NCBI GenBank assembly: GCA_027061995.1
Contig: JAMOUT010000075.1
Location: forward strand, 1 to 64,000
Direction: 5' to 3'
Source: Candidatus Aminicenantota bacterium
Lineage (GTDB): Bacteria > Acidobacteriota > Aminicenantia > JAMOAD01
DNA: 64,000 nt
Part shown: positions 16,187 to 25,911 of the stretch, in pieces
Layout of the letters: each line of letters begins with the position of its first letter
Numbering within the stretch: the first letter of the stretch is position 1
Position numbers and translations under genes: made by a program
Notes under the pieces: generated by a model
Database searches by the model: none
The model's input: the letters and a program-made list of their open reading frames with translations, nothing else
What the model was told of the DNA's origin: nothing

Positions 16187-17653
16187 TTAAAATTTATCTA
16201 TTATCTCAATGACTTTTGATTCTCTCTTCTCCCCCGACCAATGAGTTTTAGGAAGAATGACATGTTTTTTCTCCTCAATCCTTGCTTTAATATGAGGTTT
16301 TGTCAAAAGTTTAAACATTCTGTATATCTCCTCTTCAAGTTTAACATTGGGTTTAAAACCGAATTTATCGGGAAGATTTTTATATATGGCTTCATAAGGG
16401 TGTTCGTCAGCTTCGACTCTCGGATTTTCAAGTCTCTGAATCTTGGGAGCTAATCCGAATTCCTCTTTTCCGATTTTCGCCACGGTTGTAGCAAGTTCAT
16501 ACAGGGAATAAACCCCGGATAATTGGTTTACAACATCATAAACTCCCGGTGCCGGTGGATTATTTATAAGCCTTGTCATACATTGCATAGCATCAGACAG
16601 AGCAAGAAACCCTCTCTTCTGATGTCCCGAACCATACAGAGTTAGGGGAATATCCACAATCGCTTGAGCAACGAACCTGTTTATAACTGTTCCAAACCAT
16701 TCATCAACATCAAACCTTGTCCTTAAATCATCATCCTCTTCAAAAGCGGGAATATGAACTCCGTAGATAACTCCTTGCATTATGTCATAAGATCTGAGCC
16801 ACCAGTATTTACAAGCTTCGTAAACATTAAAAGTATCCTGCACTTTAGAAACATGGTAAAAACTAACGGGATCTCTCGGGGTTAATTCTCCTCCGAGACT
16901 CCACTCTCTATCTCCCCATTTTAAAACAGCGTCAGCGGGGAAAAGCCCCTCGAAAATAGGTCTTCCCGTAAGAGGAGTCCCGTATTCTCCCATTGTTCCC
17001 AACTTTATTAAAGGGGTATTCGGAACAATATCCTTTATGGCGAAAAGGAGTCTTAGCGTTCCCATAACATTGTTGGTTTGAACAAAAACAGCATGCTCAT
17101 CATCCACCATACTGTAAGGCGCAGACGGGTTTTCAGCATAATGAACTATCACATCGGGTTTTACCTCTTCAAGAAACTCCCTTAATCTGTTTCTATCCAA
17201 AAGATTTATCTCTCTGAAATTTATATTAATCCCGAGAACCTCTTTTGCTTTTCTTAATCTTTGTGTCATTCTTGCTATGGGAACTATTGTATGAGAGCCT
17301 TTTTCCTTAACCCAATTTCTCCTGCTGTAATTATCTATTCCGCTTATCTCATAACCCAAACCACCGAGCCAAAGAGCAAGAGACCACCCGAGATAGCCGT
17401 CTATACCGAGTATCATAACTTTCATCTTTTTTAATTTATATCCGTATTCAGATTTTTCCCACTCGGGACATTCCTCAAAATTTACTGAAGACGGGTCAAA
17501 AAAACCGAGGTCAGGTCTCCTTTTACACGAGCCCATATTAAACCCCTCTTCCACCTCACCGGCACTCTGTCCGCAAGCTCTGAAATCAACACCGCCTTTA
17601 AATTCAAACATCGGACAATTCCAACATGTGTTATCAGCATTATGTTCATTCAT
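16187..17653 (-). CDS. UDP-sulfoquinovose synthase (SQD1/Agl3) homologue with N-terminal Cys-rich extension
   Basis: Residues 77-480 match the SQD1 family. GIDGYLGWSLALWLGGLG (83-100) and IDNYSRR (106-112) form the NAD site. NPSAPYSM (175-182), then QTNNVMGTLRLLFAIK, KLGTMGEYGTP (217-227) and FYHVSK with the Tyr/Lys pair follow. QGVIYGVH, FGTVINRFVAQA and NPRVEADEHPYEAIY are also present. SQD1 joins UDP-glucose and sulfite to make UDP-sulfoquinovose. Residues 1-76 carry five Cys (10, 13, 27, 43, 62), with C-W-N-C and E-C-P-E-W-E patterns that could bind a metal; I do not know this as part of plant or archaeal enzymes. It is in the polysaccharide operon, followed by a thioredoxin. Confidence 0.85.
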   Translation of the reverse strand: MNEHNADNTCWNCPMFEFKGGVDFRACGQSAGEVEEGFNMGSCKRRPDLGFFDPSSVNFEECPEWEKSEYGYKLKKMKVMILGIDGYLGWSLALWLGGLGYEISGIDNYSRRNWVKEKGSHTIVPIARMTQRLRKAKEVLGININFREINLLDRNRLREFLEEVKPDVIVHYAENPSAPYSMVDDEHAVFVQTNNVMGTLRLLFAIKDIVPNTPLIKLGTMGEYGTPLTGRPIFEGLFPADAVLKWGDREWSLGGELTPRDPVSFYHVSKVQDTFNVYEACKYWWLRSYDIMQGVIYGVHIPAFEEDDDLRTRFDVDEWFGTVINRFVAQAIVDIPLTLYGSGHQKRGFLALSDAMQCMTRLINNPPAPGVYDVVNQLSGVYSLYELATTVAKIGKEEFGLAPKIQRLENPRVEADEHPYEAIYKNLPDKFGFKPNVKLEEEIYRMFKLLTKPHIKARIEEKKHVILPKTHWSGEKRESKVIEIIDKF

Positions 17654-17745
17654 TAGATATCTCCTCCCTATTTAATAATTATATTTTATCATAAAAAGCC
17701 ATTAAATAATAATATTAATACTAATTTACAGTTAATTTTATGGAG

Positions 17746-19104
17746 CTATCTTCCATTAAAATTTAGGACTGTTTTTATTGTTTTAATTAAAATAATCAAA
17801 TCAAAAATAAAACTCATATTTTTTATATAGTATAATTCATACTTAAATTTTTCCATTTGTTGTTCTACGGTATTGATATATCCCATTTTTACCTGCGACC
17901 AACCGGTAAGTCCGGGCTTGATAAAAAATCTCAAATCATAGAAAGGGATTTTCTCTTTCAGCATATCTGCAAAATATTTTCTTATCGGTCTATTCCCGAT
18001 TAAACTCATATCTCCCTTTAGGACATTAATTAATTGAGGTAATTCATCAAGCCTTGAAAATCTAAGAAATTTTCCTATTTTTGTTATTCTCGGATCATTT
18101 TTCCCGGACCATTTAGGTCCTGTTTCCTTTTCAGCATCAATAATCATAGTTCTGAATTTTATTAATTTAAAAGGTTTTTTATACCATCCCAACCTCTCTT
18201 GTATAAAAAATACGGGTCCCCTTGAAGTAAGCTTAATTAAAAGGGGGATTATAAGAAAAACAGGAGATGAAAAAGCCAAGATTAATAGAGATATTATAAT
18301 ATCAAACAATCTTTTAAGTTTATAATAAGAGGAGATATTAATAAGATAATTTTTTTCATAAACAATATGCCAAACATTCTCAAAGCTTATATCAAAAATT
18401 TTCCCTGATAAACTCATATAAAAATTATCAAAATCATATATAAAAAATCCTTTGAATTTCAGTTCTATTATCTCTTCCATTTTATATTTTATCTCTTTAT
18501 TTTCGAGAGAGATAACAATGATATCATCTTTTCTGAAATTGCTTTCTATTTGTTCCACAAAACTCTTTATTTTATCATCGGTAACAAACTCAAACATAAA
18601 AAGAGGATTATTTTCAAATTCATTAATAATTATCTTTTGCAGCTTTTTCGAAAACCCTAAAAAAAACACCCTTTGTTTATTAATCTTTCTTTCAAATTTT
18701 GAGTAGAAAAAAAATCTTTGCAGTATAAGAAGGAGAAAATAAAAAGGAAAAATTAAAATAAATACCAATCTTCCGATAAAATAATACGGGATAAAATAAA
18801 ATATAAAACCAATAAAAATTGATACGAATACCAAAGAAAAGAAGATTTTAACAATATTCTTACTAAAATTACCAATCTCCCATCTTTCGTAAACTCCGAA
18901 AATATAAAAAGACAAAATTACCAAGGGAGATAAAATAAGATAAACGAGTAATATTTTTCTTAGAAGAACGCAAGAAAACACACTGCTATCATACAAAGTT
19001 CTCGCAAAATAAGACAATATAATAGCCAATAAAAGAATTATTTGGTCCAAAAGGAGTAATTTAACCCTTACCTTGTTAAAAATATATGAAAAATAATCCT
19101 TCAT
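17746..19104 (-). CDS. Undecaprenyl-phosphate sugar phosphotransferase (initiating transferase)
   Basis: This 452-residue protein of the WbaP/WcaJ type has four or five N-terminal membrane helices and a nucleotide-binding-like middle region. The C-terminal bacterial sugar transferase domain contains YKLKRLFDIIISLLILAF, GPVFFIQERLGWYKKPFKLIKFRTM, SRLDELPQLINVLKGDMSLIGNRP and FFIKPGLTGWSQVKMGY. It starts repeat-unit synthesis by loading the first sugar-1-phosphate on undecaprenyl phosphate. The first sugar cannot be told. It overlaps the previous GT4 gene by 4 bp and is separated from the next gene by 92 bp, the widest gap in this half of the operon. Confidence 0.93.
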   Translation of the reverse strand: MKDYFSYIFNKVRVKLLLLDQIILLLAIILSYFARTLYDSSVFSCVLLRKILLVYLILSPLVILSFYIFGVYERWEIGNFSKNIVKIFFSLVFVSIFIGFIFYFIPYYFIGRLVFILIFPFYFLLLILQRFFFYSKFERKINKQRVFFLGFSKKLQKIIINEFENNPLFMFEFVTDDKIKSFVEQIESNFRKDDIIVISLENKEIKYKMEEIIELKFKGFFIYDFDNFYMSLSGKIFDISFENVWHIVYEKNYLINISSYYKLKRLFDIIISLLILAFSSPVFLIIPLLIKLTSRGPVFFIQERLGWYKKPFKLIKFRTMIIDAEKETGPKWSGKNDPRITKIGKFLRFSRLDELPQLINVLKGDMSLIGNRPIRKYFADMLKEKIPFYDLRFFIKPGLTGWSQVKMGYINTVEQQMEKFKYELYYIKNMSFIFDLIILIKTIKTVLNFNGR

Positions 19105-20315
19105 TTTTCAATCAAAGACTTAAATGTATTATAATATTTTTCAATACTCTTTTTTCTGTCATATCTCTCAACAAAAATTTTTCTCAATGATTTACCCTCC
19201 TCTTTTACAAGTTCTTTATTACTATAATATAACATAATATTTTCAATAAATCCATCCGAATCCCCTTCTTTAACAAATTTTCCGAGCTTGAATTCATTAA
19301 TAAAGTTAAAAATTTCATTCTCCTTATCACCGACTAAAATAAAAGGCTTGCCTACCGCAATAATTCCGTAAAACTTGGAGGGAAGCAATAATCCTCCGAT
19401 ACCCTCTTTAATACTGATAAGAGATATATCCGCCATATTAAGGCTAAAATTCAAATCATTATACCTTTGATAAGGAAGAATCATTACATTTTTCAAACTA
19501 TATTTTTTAATAAAATCTACTATCTGCTTTTTTTTAACTCCTCCGCCGATAAATTGGAAAATGATATTTTTTTCATTTTTGAATTTTTTAATACCTTCTA
19601 ATATGGTTTTAAACTCATGCCCCAGCCCCATATTTCCGGAATATTGAACTATGAATTTATCTTTTAGTGAAAATTTTTTAACGAACGGATTATCTTCTTT
19701 TTTAACAGGAAAAAGCTTGTTTCCATCGGACCAATTAGGAATTATATTTATTTTATTTTTGTCAATATTATAATTGTTTAAAATAGTTTCTTTCATTTTA
19801 TCTCCGAGAGAAATAACTTTATCCGCTCCGTTGAAAATCGTATTATTAATTTTTCTCAAAACTTTTGAAAAAACGGAATTCCCTCTCAACATTTTTAACC
19901 GAATTTCTAATTCAGGGTGTAAATCTTCCACAACATATATTATTTTCGCTTTCTTTATTTTTCCCAGTAAAACCCCCACAAGAGCAATCATCGGGGGCGA
20001 GGAAAAAACCATTATTATATCAATATTCTTAATAAACAAACCTTTGAATAAGACATTTATAAAAAAAGTTAACATCTCCGCTAATCTGTAAAACGAGGAT
20101 CTGTTTTTCCCGTAAATATTATTAACTCTGTGAATTTTAATCCCTTTATATTCCTCAAATTTCTTATGTTTTTTCTCTCCATTATAACTATTTCTCGAAC
20201 ATACAACAGATATATTAACACCTTTCGCTACCAAATCCTCGGATAATTCTGTTAAGAGTTGAGGAACGGAAGTGATATCAGGATAAAAATATCTGTTAAT
20301 TATTAGTATTCTCAA
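19101..20315 (-). CDS. Family 4 glycosyltransferase
   Basis: This 404-residue GT-B protein begins MRILIINRYFYPDITSVPQLLTELSEDLVAKGVNISVVCS, the WbuB-like GT4 start. It has an acceptor-domain motif YVVEDLHPELEI and a donor-binding half with INIIPNWSDGNKLFP, FIVQYSGNMGLGHEF and GGLLLPSKFYGIIAVGKPFI. It adds a sugar to the lipid-linked repeat unit on the cytoplasmic face. A 4-bp overlap ties it to the initiating transferase. Confidence 0.9.
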   Translation of the reverse strand: MRILIINRYFYPDITSVPQLLTELSEDLVAKGVNISVVCSRNSYNGEKKHKKFEEYKGIKIHRVNNIYGKNRSSFYRLAEMLTFFINVLFKGLFIKNIDIIMVFSSPPMIALVGVLLGKIKKAKIIYVVEDLHPELEIRLKMLRGNSVFSKVLRKINNTIFNGADKVISLGDKMKETILNNYNIDKNKINIIPNWSDGNKLFPVKKEDNPFVKKFSLKDKFIVQYSGNMGLGHEFKTILEGIKKFKNEKNIIFQFIGGGVKKKQIVDFIKKYSLKNVMILPYQRYNDLNFSLNMADISLISIKEGIGGLLLPSKFYGIIAVGKPFILVGDKENEIFNFINEFKLGKFVKEGDSDGFIENIMLYYSNKELVKEEGKSLRKIFVERYDRKKSIEKYYNTFKSLIEK

Positions 20316-20330
20316 TTCTAATTTGTCTCC

Positions 20331-21500
20331 TTAAGTTTCACTATCTAATACTTTCTTTAATAATTTGATTATTCTGTTTGCCCTTTCCTCCTGGGAAGGA
20401 AAACTTTTTAATCTTTCATACCCTTTCTTCTTTAAATTATCCTGTAAATTAACATCTTTAATCAATTTATCAATTAGAAGAGCAGCTTTTTTACTCTTAT
20501 AAGGATTAACATAAACCGCTGCATCTTTGCATATTTCTCTTGAAAATTTTTTATTTGAAACCACCAATGGTTTTCCACTCGCAAAAGCTTCAAGATAAGT
20601 AGCTGAAAAAGTTTCCAGTATGCTCGGAACAAAGACTATTTCGGCCTTTTCGTATAAGCCATATACCTCTTCATACGAATATGAACCGATGTTCTTAACA
20701 ACATCACATACTTTATTCTTTTTTATTCTTTTCTTTACCTTTTTCCACACTTTTCCACTCTTCTTTAAAGTCAGAATAAAATTAAATTTATAATCAGCTA
20801 TTTCTTTTAATTCTTTTGCAATTGAGGGTATGGTTACATATGCTTTATGATAATAATCAGCACCAGGGCAAAAAATAACAAAATTCTTGTTAGGCTTTAT
20901 TACCTCTTTTCCTTTTTGCAACCAGTTCTTATAATCATCAATAAATATTCTGTCAAAAGCATTCGGAATAACATAAGTCTTTTTTTCCGAGATGAAGAGT
21001 CTTTTACAAAAGTTTTTTTTAGATTCTTCGGTTTGAAAAATCCAATGATCAGCCATTCTCGCATAATACATCTGATATAAGGTTAAAAGGAATCTTTTTA
21101 GAATAGAAAAGAGATCTCCGAATACAAGAAAACTTCTAATATCTGAATGTGTTATATACGGATTACTGATTCCGAGAATATGTTTGATATTGAAATTAAC
21201 ATAAGCAGGGCCTGCCATAGTATAAACAGCATTTATATTATTTTGTTCGATAATTGCTATCAGATGTTTTCTACTTTTTTTATCTTTTGAGGGACTCTTG
21301 TGAAATACAAAGATTCTATCATTTTCCACCCCCCAACTTTTTAACAATTCAAAAACAGGTAAAGAAACCGCAAAAAACCATTTAATATCTCCTTTCCCCT
21401 TTATGAGAATATGCTTGATAAACAAAGCTGAATTTTTTAGAGGTCCCCCCATTATGTTCGTAGTCGAATTAAATAATATTCTTTTTTTTTCATATGTCAT
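20331..21500 (-). CDS. Family 4 glycosyltransferase
   Basis: This 389-residue GT-B protein has RILFNSTTNIMGGPLKNSALF near the start, then KKTYVIPNAFDRIF, FVIFCPGADYYHKAYVTIPSIAKEL, and the family motif EIVFVPSILETFSATYLEAFASGKPLVVS. The ATG at 21500 is chosen because AGGTG lies 6 bases upstream. A GTG at 21509, directly after the previous stop, is an alternative. It is part of the polysaccharide operon; donor and acceptor are unknown. Confidence 0.87.
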   Translation of the reverse strand: MTYEKKRILFNSTTNIMGGPLKNSALFIKHILIKGKGDIKWFFAVSLPVFELLKSWGVENDRIFVFHKSPSKDKKSRKHLIAIIEQNNINAVYTMAGPAYVNFNIKHILGISNPYITHSDIRSFLVFGDLFSILKRFLLTLYQMYYARMADHWIFQTEESKKNFCKRLFISEKKTYVIPNAFDRIFIDDYKNWLQKGKEVIKPNKNFVIFCPGADYYHKAYVTIPSIAKELKEIADYKFNFILTLKKSGKVWKKVKKRIKKNKVCDVVKNIGSYSYEEVYGLYEKAEIVFVPSILETFSATYLEAFASGKPLVVSNKKFSREICKDAAVYVNPYKSKKAALLIDKLIKDVNLQDNLKKKGYERLKSFPSQEERANRIIKLLKKVLDSET

Positions 21501-21509
21501 CAAAAACAC

Positions 21510-22634
21510 CTATTCTATGGAAACAACCGTTTGTTTTTTAAAAATAATATCGTAAATTTTTTCATATTTTCTTACCATCTTATCAATAGAAAACCGTTTT
21601 GATATTTTTCTTCGTGCATTTTTCCCAATCAAAATTCTTTTTTGCTTATCTTCCAATAAATTAATTATTTTCTTTGAAAAAGTATTATGATCATTTATAT
21701 CTACGAGAATACCATCAATATCATTTTCTATTAATTCTCTGTTAGCGGGGATGTCGGTTGTAATTACAGGTAATGAATAAGCCATAGCTTCGGAAACAGC
21801 GTTTGAAAATCCTTCTGAAAAAGTATGTAACACGAAAATATCGGACATTCTATATAAAGGTTCAATTGCTTTAACATTTCCCGGAAACTTTATAAAATTT
21901 TCCAGACCTTTAGATTTAACAAAAGCCTCAACATTCTTTTTCAAAGGGCCGTCACCGGCAATAAAAAGATATATTTCCCTTTTTTCAAGTATTTTACTGA
22001 TTATCTTTACTAATACCTGATGTCCTTTTAACTCATCAAAACGACCGACACTTAGAATAATTGGGATTCCATCTTTTAAAAAATACTTTTTTAATGTTTC
22101 TTTTGGGGGAGAATAATGATTATTATTAACTTCCGGTACTCCATTGTAAACTATTCCTATTTTTCCTCTTTCTATTTTTAAGAAATCAACACAATTGTTT
22201 TTAATTGCCTTTGAATTTACTACAACAAAATCAGCAACCCTGTGAGAAAACAAATCACAAATAGTCCATTTATTAAAATAACTAAAATGTTCTCCTCGCT
22301 GAGATGTTATTAATGAAATTTTTTTCCCCATGAACAACTTAATCATGCCCCCAAAAAAATTAGCTGTTGGTAATATAGTATGAACAATATCTATTTTTTT
22401 ATCCTCAATAATTTTTTTTATTTGCCAAAATGATCCTATTATATTTTTGTAGTTTTTCACTCTAACAATATTTACCGAATCTTTTACTTCCTCGACAAAA
22501 CTATTTTCATTGGTAAGCAGAATCAGATTTGGGGAAAAGGTGTTTTTATCAAGATTGTTTAACAAATATACAAGCTGTCGTTCAGATCCGCCTGTTTTTA
22601 AGGAGGGAATCATTAAGAGTAAATTAATTTTCAT
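21510..22634 (-). CDS. Family 4 glycosyltransferase
   Basis: This 374-residue GT-B protein has LLLMIPSLKTGGSERQLVYLLNNL at the N-terminus, IGIVYNGVPEVNN, ILSVGRFDELKGHQVLVKII, LFIAGDGPLKKNVEAFVKSKGL, and MSDIFVLHTFSEGFSNAVSEAMAYSLPVITTD, the E-x7-E motif of GT4 enzymes. The G-x-G-G-x-E-R-x motif is the acceptor-side loop. It overlaps the polymerase gene upstream by 11 bp. Confidence 0.92.
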   Translation of the reverse strand: MKINLLLMIPSLKTGGSERQLVYLLNNLDKNTFSPNLILLTNENSFVEEVKDSVNIVRVKNYKNIIGSFWQIKKIIEDKKIDIVHTILPTANFFGGMIKLFMGKKISLITSQRGEHFSYFNKWTICDLFSHRVADFVVVNSKAIKNNCVDFLKIERGKIGIVYNGVPEVNNNHYSPPKETLKKYFLKDGIPIILSVGRFDELKGHQVLVKIISKILEKREIYLFIAGDGPLKKNVEAFVKSKGLENFIKFPGNVKAIEPLYRMSDIFVLHTFSEGFSNAVSEAMAYSLPVITTDIPANRELIENDIDGILVDINDHNTFSKKIINLLEDKQKRILIGKNARRKISKRFSIDKMVRKYEKIYDIIFKKQTVVSIE

Positions 22635-24000
22635 TGGATGAGAGATAAATGATTATCTGAAAAACAAAAACAAAGATTAGAAAAGGGAGTAAAAAAAAGG
22701 TTAACATTGAAATAGCACTTGCAAAATTTCTTGAAACAGAGAAAAAAATTAGTGTAACTATCAAAAGACTATAACCTATAAACTTAATCCTACTTACCCT
22801 TAGCATTTTACAATACAAAATCTTTAATAATACTCCAAATAAAATAAATTCGAGAAAAAACAAGTTTTCTCCGAAATTCAATATAGAAGTTCCCAGCAAA
22901 CTTGCATTATAAGTTATTCCAAATTCCTTATTTTTCGGAAAAAAATACTCATTGTAAAATTTTACAATACTAAAATTCGGCTTATTTTTCCAAATAAATT
23001 TTGGAACGAAGATTAAAACAGAGTGAAGATAGTTTCTCCCGTAGAAACGAATATCTAACGGATGGGTTAAGATAACAACATATTGCTCAGTGCTATAAAA
23101 CATTTTTGTAATAATTCCTCTTAATTTTATGTCCATGCTTTTTTCATATTCTTTTTTTATATAATAGGATCTGAACACATGAAAAAGGAAAAATAACAAA
23201 AAAATAAAAAAGGATAAAAACATAATTTTCCTAAGTCTTATTTTCTTTATCTTATAATGGTAAATCATTAAAATCACTAAAATCGGTACGAACACATGCC
23301 CTCTACTTCCCTCGAAAAGATACACTATCAAAAAAAAGCCAGTTAGAACGATTGTTAAAAAAGTAATTTTCTTATTTTTCAAATATGAAAAATAGAAAAA
23401 CATTATCATTCCAATAGGAGAAAAAAAACTCATCAAGAACAAAAATCCATGTCCACTAATGAAAAAAGTTCTTCTACCTAGATGGGTGAAAAAATAAATG
23501 GGATCAGACTTAATAATAAGAAAAAAAGAAAGAAAACCTGACAAAACAAATAGAATGGATAATATCTGACCATATAGATACCATCTGGTAGGAAGTTCGG
23601 GGGGTAACTTCTTTGAAACATCCCGCGAACTTTTTATCAAATATCCCATGTAAAAAGATAAAACAGCTATATTTATAAAAAAAAACATTTTAATTGCAAA
23701 TGTAGTATTAAAAATATCTTTTGAAATATTTAGTGTGGGACCGTAAATAGTAATAAAGATAGGATGTATTAAATAAAAAAGCTGAAAAAGAAAAAGAAAC
23801 AAAATGAAAGGGGAAAAGATATCGGTTAATCTGTTTTTCAAGAGTGTTAAAGGAATAATCCATTGAAAAAAAACACTTTCCGTAATTAAGAAATAAAGAA
23901 ATATTGGAGATTTTTCTGAAAAAGTGAAAAATAAAAAATTTATAGAAACCATTATTAAATAATAAAAAACAAGATTAATCTTTTGTTTCTCTATCTTCAT
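22624..24000 (-). CDS. Wzy-type O-antigen/oligosaccharide repeat-unit polymerase
   Basis: This 458-residue protein has about 12 hydrophobic helices and few conserved residues. A loop SRGHVFVPILVILMIYHYK and a later periplasmic stretch, PLDIRFYGRNYLHSVLIFVPKFIWKNKP, are typical of Wzy-like polymerases. It would join lipid-linked repeat units in the periplasm. The start at 24000 is chosen because its ATG overlaps the asnB stop as ATGA. A longer in-frame start at 24048 lies inside asnB without support. It is the only polymerase candidate in the locus. Confidence 0.8.
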   Translation of the reverse strand: MKIEKQKINLVFYYLIMVSINFLFFTFSEKSPIFLYFLITESVFFQWIIPLTLLKNRLTDIFSPFILFLFLFQLFYLIHPIFITIYGPTLNISKDIFNTTFAIKMFFFINIAVLSFYMGYLIKSSRDVSKKLPPELPTRWYLYGQILSILFVLSGFLSFFLIIKSDPIYFFTHLGRRTFFISGHGFLFLMSFFSPIGMIMFFYFSYLKNKKITFLTIVLTGFFLIVYLFEGSRGHVFVPILVILMIYHYKIKKIRLRKIMFLSFFIFLLFFLFHVFRSYYIKKEYEKSMDIKLRGIITKMFYSTEQYVVILTHPLDIRFYGRNYLHSVLIFVPKFIWKNKPNFSIVKFYNEYFFPKNKEFGITYNASLLGTSILNFGENLFFLEFILFGVLLKILYCKMLRVSRIKFIGYSLLIVTLIFFSVSRNFASAISMLTFFLLPFLIFVFVFQIIIYLSSNEN

Positions 24001-25892
24001 AATAAAGAAATTTCCTCCGCCCATTTTAAAAACACATAAATAGTCCAAAGCTCAACACTAAAATTCTCTTTTTTATTGGAAAGGATGTTTTTAAGTTCCT
24101 TTTCGTTAAAAAAAATACTGGTTTTTTGGGGAAAGTTATTTAGATAGTGCACAATTTCATCTCGGACAAAGTTTTTCACCCATTTTTTTAAAGGAATACC
24201 AAATCCTTTCTTAGGTAAAGAAAATAATTCCTCTGGAATCTTATCTTTAAATGTTTCTTTTAATATCCACTTTGAAATGTTTCCCTTTAATTTATATTCG
24301 GTAGGTATTTTCAAAGCAAATTCCACTATTCTATGGTCAAGGATAGGGACCCTAACTTCCAATGAATTTAACATACTCATCCTATCTACTTTTGTAAGTA
24401 TGTCATTGACCATATAATTTTTTAAATCATGACACATATTCCATTGAGGAAGAGAAAACTCTTTCGTTAGATTTAGTTGCCCTGTGAAAATAGAGGGGGA
24501 ATAATTCTCTTCTATTTCTCTTTTAAATCCTTTACTATACAGAGATTTCTTTATTATTTTAGTCACCTGAAACATATGAGATATTATTTGCTCATCTCCC
24601 CTGGACGATAAAATTTCACAAAACTTGTATAATCTTCTTTTCTTTTTCGTAAAGTGAGAAACAAATTTCATAGTAGGACATAAAATTATCTTTTCTGATA
24701 AAAACCTTAAAGCATAAGGAATTTTTAAGTATTTTTCAAAATACTTTGAAAACATGTAAGGCCTTACATAACCCCCGAAATTTTCGTCTCCTCCGTCTCC
24801 GGAAAGCGAAACAGTAACTTTTTCTCGGGCATATTTTGAGACAAGATATGTAGGAATCATAGAATGGTCTGCAAACGGCTCATCCATCTGGTAAATTAGT
24901 TCCGGTATTATATCCCTAAAATTATCAAAAGATAAAATTTCTTCCGTATGCTCCGTTCCATACTTTTCCGCGGTCAATCTAGCATACTCTCTTTCATCTT
25001 TCTCCCCCTCAAAACCAATTGTAAAAGTTTTTACTGGTTTTGACGAAAGCTCAGCCATAGTGGCAACAACTATTGTTGAATCTATCCCACCGGAAAGAAA
25101 AGCACCCAGCGGCACATCGGAAATCATCCTTTTTTTTACCGAATCTTTCATCAATCCTCTCAAGATTTCTTTAATTTCGTTTATGTCTGTAATTTTATCC
25201 CTACATGAACAATCTATCTCCCAGTATTTTATTTTTTTTATCGCCCCTGTTTTTAAATCATACCTAAGGTAATGGCCAGGTTCAAGTTTATAGGAGTTTT
25301 TAAAAACTGTTGAGGGGTAAGGAATATATCCTAGAGAAAAGTAATCATTCAAACTTACAAAATCAATCTCTTTATCAAAATTTTGTAACTTGAAGAGGGC
25401 TTTAAGCTCAGAGGAAAAAGCCAATTGGCCCCCTTTATAAAAATAGAAAACAGGCTTTATACCTATTCTGTCTCTTATAAGGTATAGGATTCTATTTTTT
25501 AAATCAAGCAATCCAATAGCAAACATCCCATTAAGTTTGTTTACAAAATCAATTCCCCATTCTCTGTAAGCTTTCAGAATAACTTCGGTATCCGATTTGG
25601 TTTTAAAAGAATATCCACCCTTTATAAGCTTTTCCCTAATCTCAAGGAAATTATATATTTCTCCATTAAAAACAATTACAAGATCATCTTCATCTGACAT
25701 AGGTTGATTTGCAGTGTCTGACAAATCAATAATGCTCAATCGCCTGTGTCCCAAACCTACCCATTTACCAGATGCTTGCGCTACAAAACTACCTTCAGCA
25801 TCCGGTCCTCGGTGTTTTATCTCTCCCGCCATTACAAGAAGCTCTTTTTTTTCTATCTTGTTAATGGAAATAACCCCACAAATCCCGCACAT
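23997..25892 (-). CDS. asnB: Asparagine synthase (glutamine-hydrolysing)
   Basis: This 631-residue protein has the N-terminal amidotransferase domain beginning MCGICGV with the catalytic Cys2, HRGPDAEGSF, HRRLSIIDLSDTANQPM and VFNGEIYNFLEI. The synthetase half has GAFLSGGIDSTIV (PP-loop) and VSLSGDGGDENFGGY. AsnB homologues are common in polysaccharide loci, where they may amidate a uronic acid or other sugar carboxyl group rather than aspartate. That alternative fits the UDP-glucuronate epimerase at the head of this operon. Confidence 0.93.
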   Translation of the reverse strand: MCGICGVISINKIEKKELLVMAGEIKHRGPDAEGSFVAQASGKWVGLGHRRLSIIDLSDTANQPMSDEDDLVIVFNGEIYNFLEIREKLIKGGYSFKTKSDTEVILKAYREWGIDFVNKLNGMFAIGLLDLKNRILYLIRDRIGIKPVFYFYKGGQLAFSSELKALFKLQNFDKEIDFVSLNDYFSLGYIPYPSTVFKNSYKLEPGHYLRYDLKTGAIKKIKYWEIDCSCRDKITDINEIKEILRGLMKDSVKKRMISDVPLGAFLSGGIDSTIVVATMAELSSKPVKTFTIGFEGEKDEREYARLTAEKYGTEHTEEILSFDNFRDIIPELIYQMDEPFADHSMIPTYLVSKYAREKVTVSLSGDGGDENFGGYVRPYMFSKYFEKYLKIPYALRFLSEKIILCPTMKFVSHFTKKKRRLYKFCEILSSRGDEQIISHMFQVTKIIKKSLYSKGFKREIEENYSPSIFTGQLNLTKEFSLPQWNMCHDLKNYMVNDILTKVDRMSMLNSLEVRVPILDHRIVEFALKIPTEYKLKGNISKWILKETFKDKIPEELFSLPKKGFGIPLKKWVKNFVRDEIVHYLNNFPQKTSIFFNEKELKNILSNKKENFSVELWTIYVFLKWAEEISLL

Positions 25893-25911
25893 TTTTTCTC
25901 CTTATTAAGTC

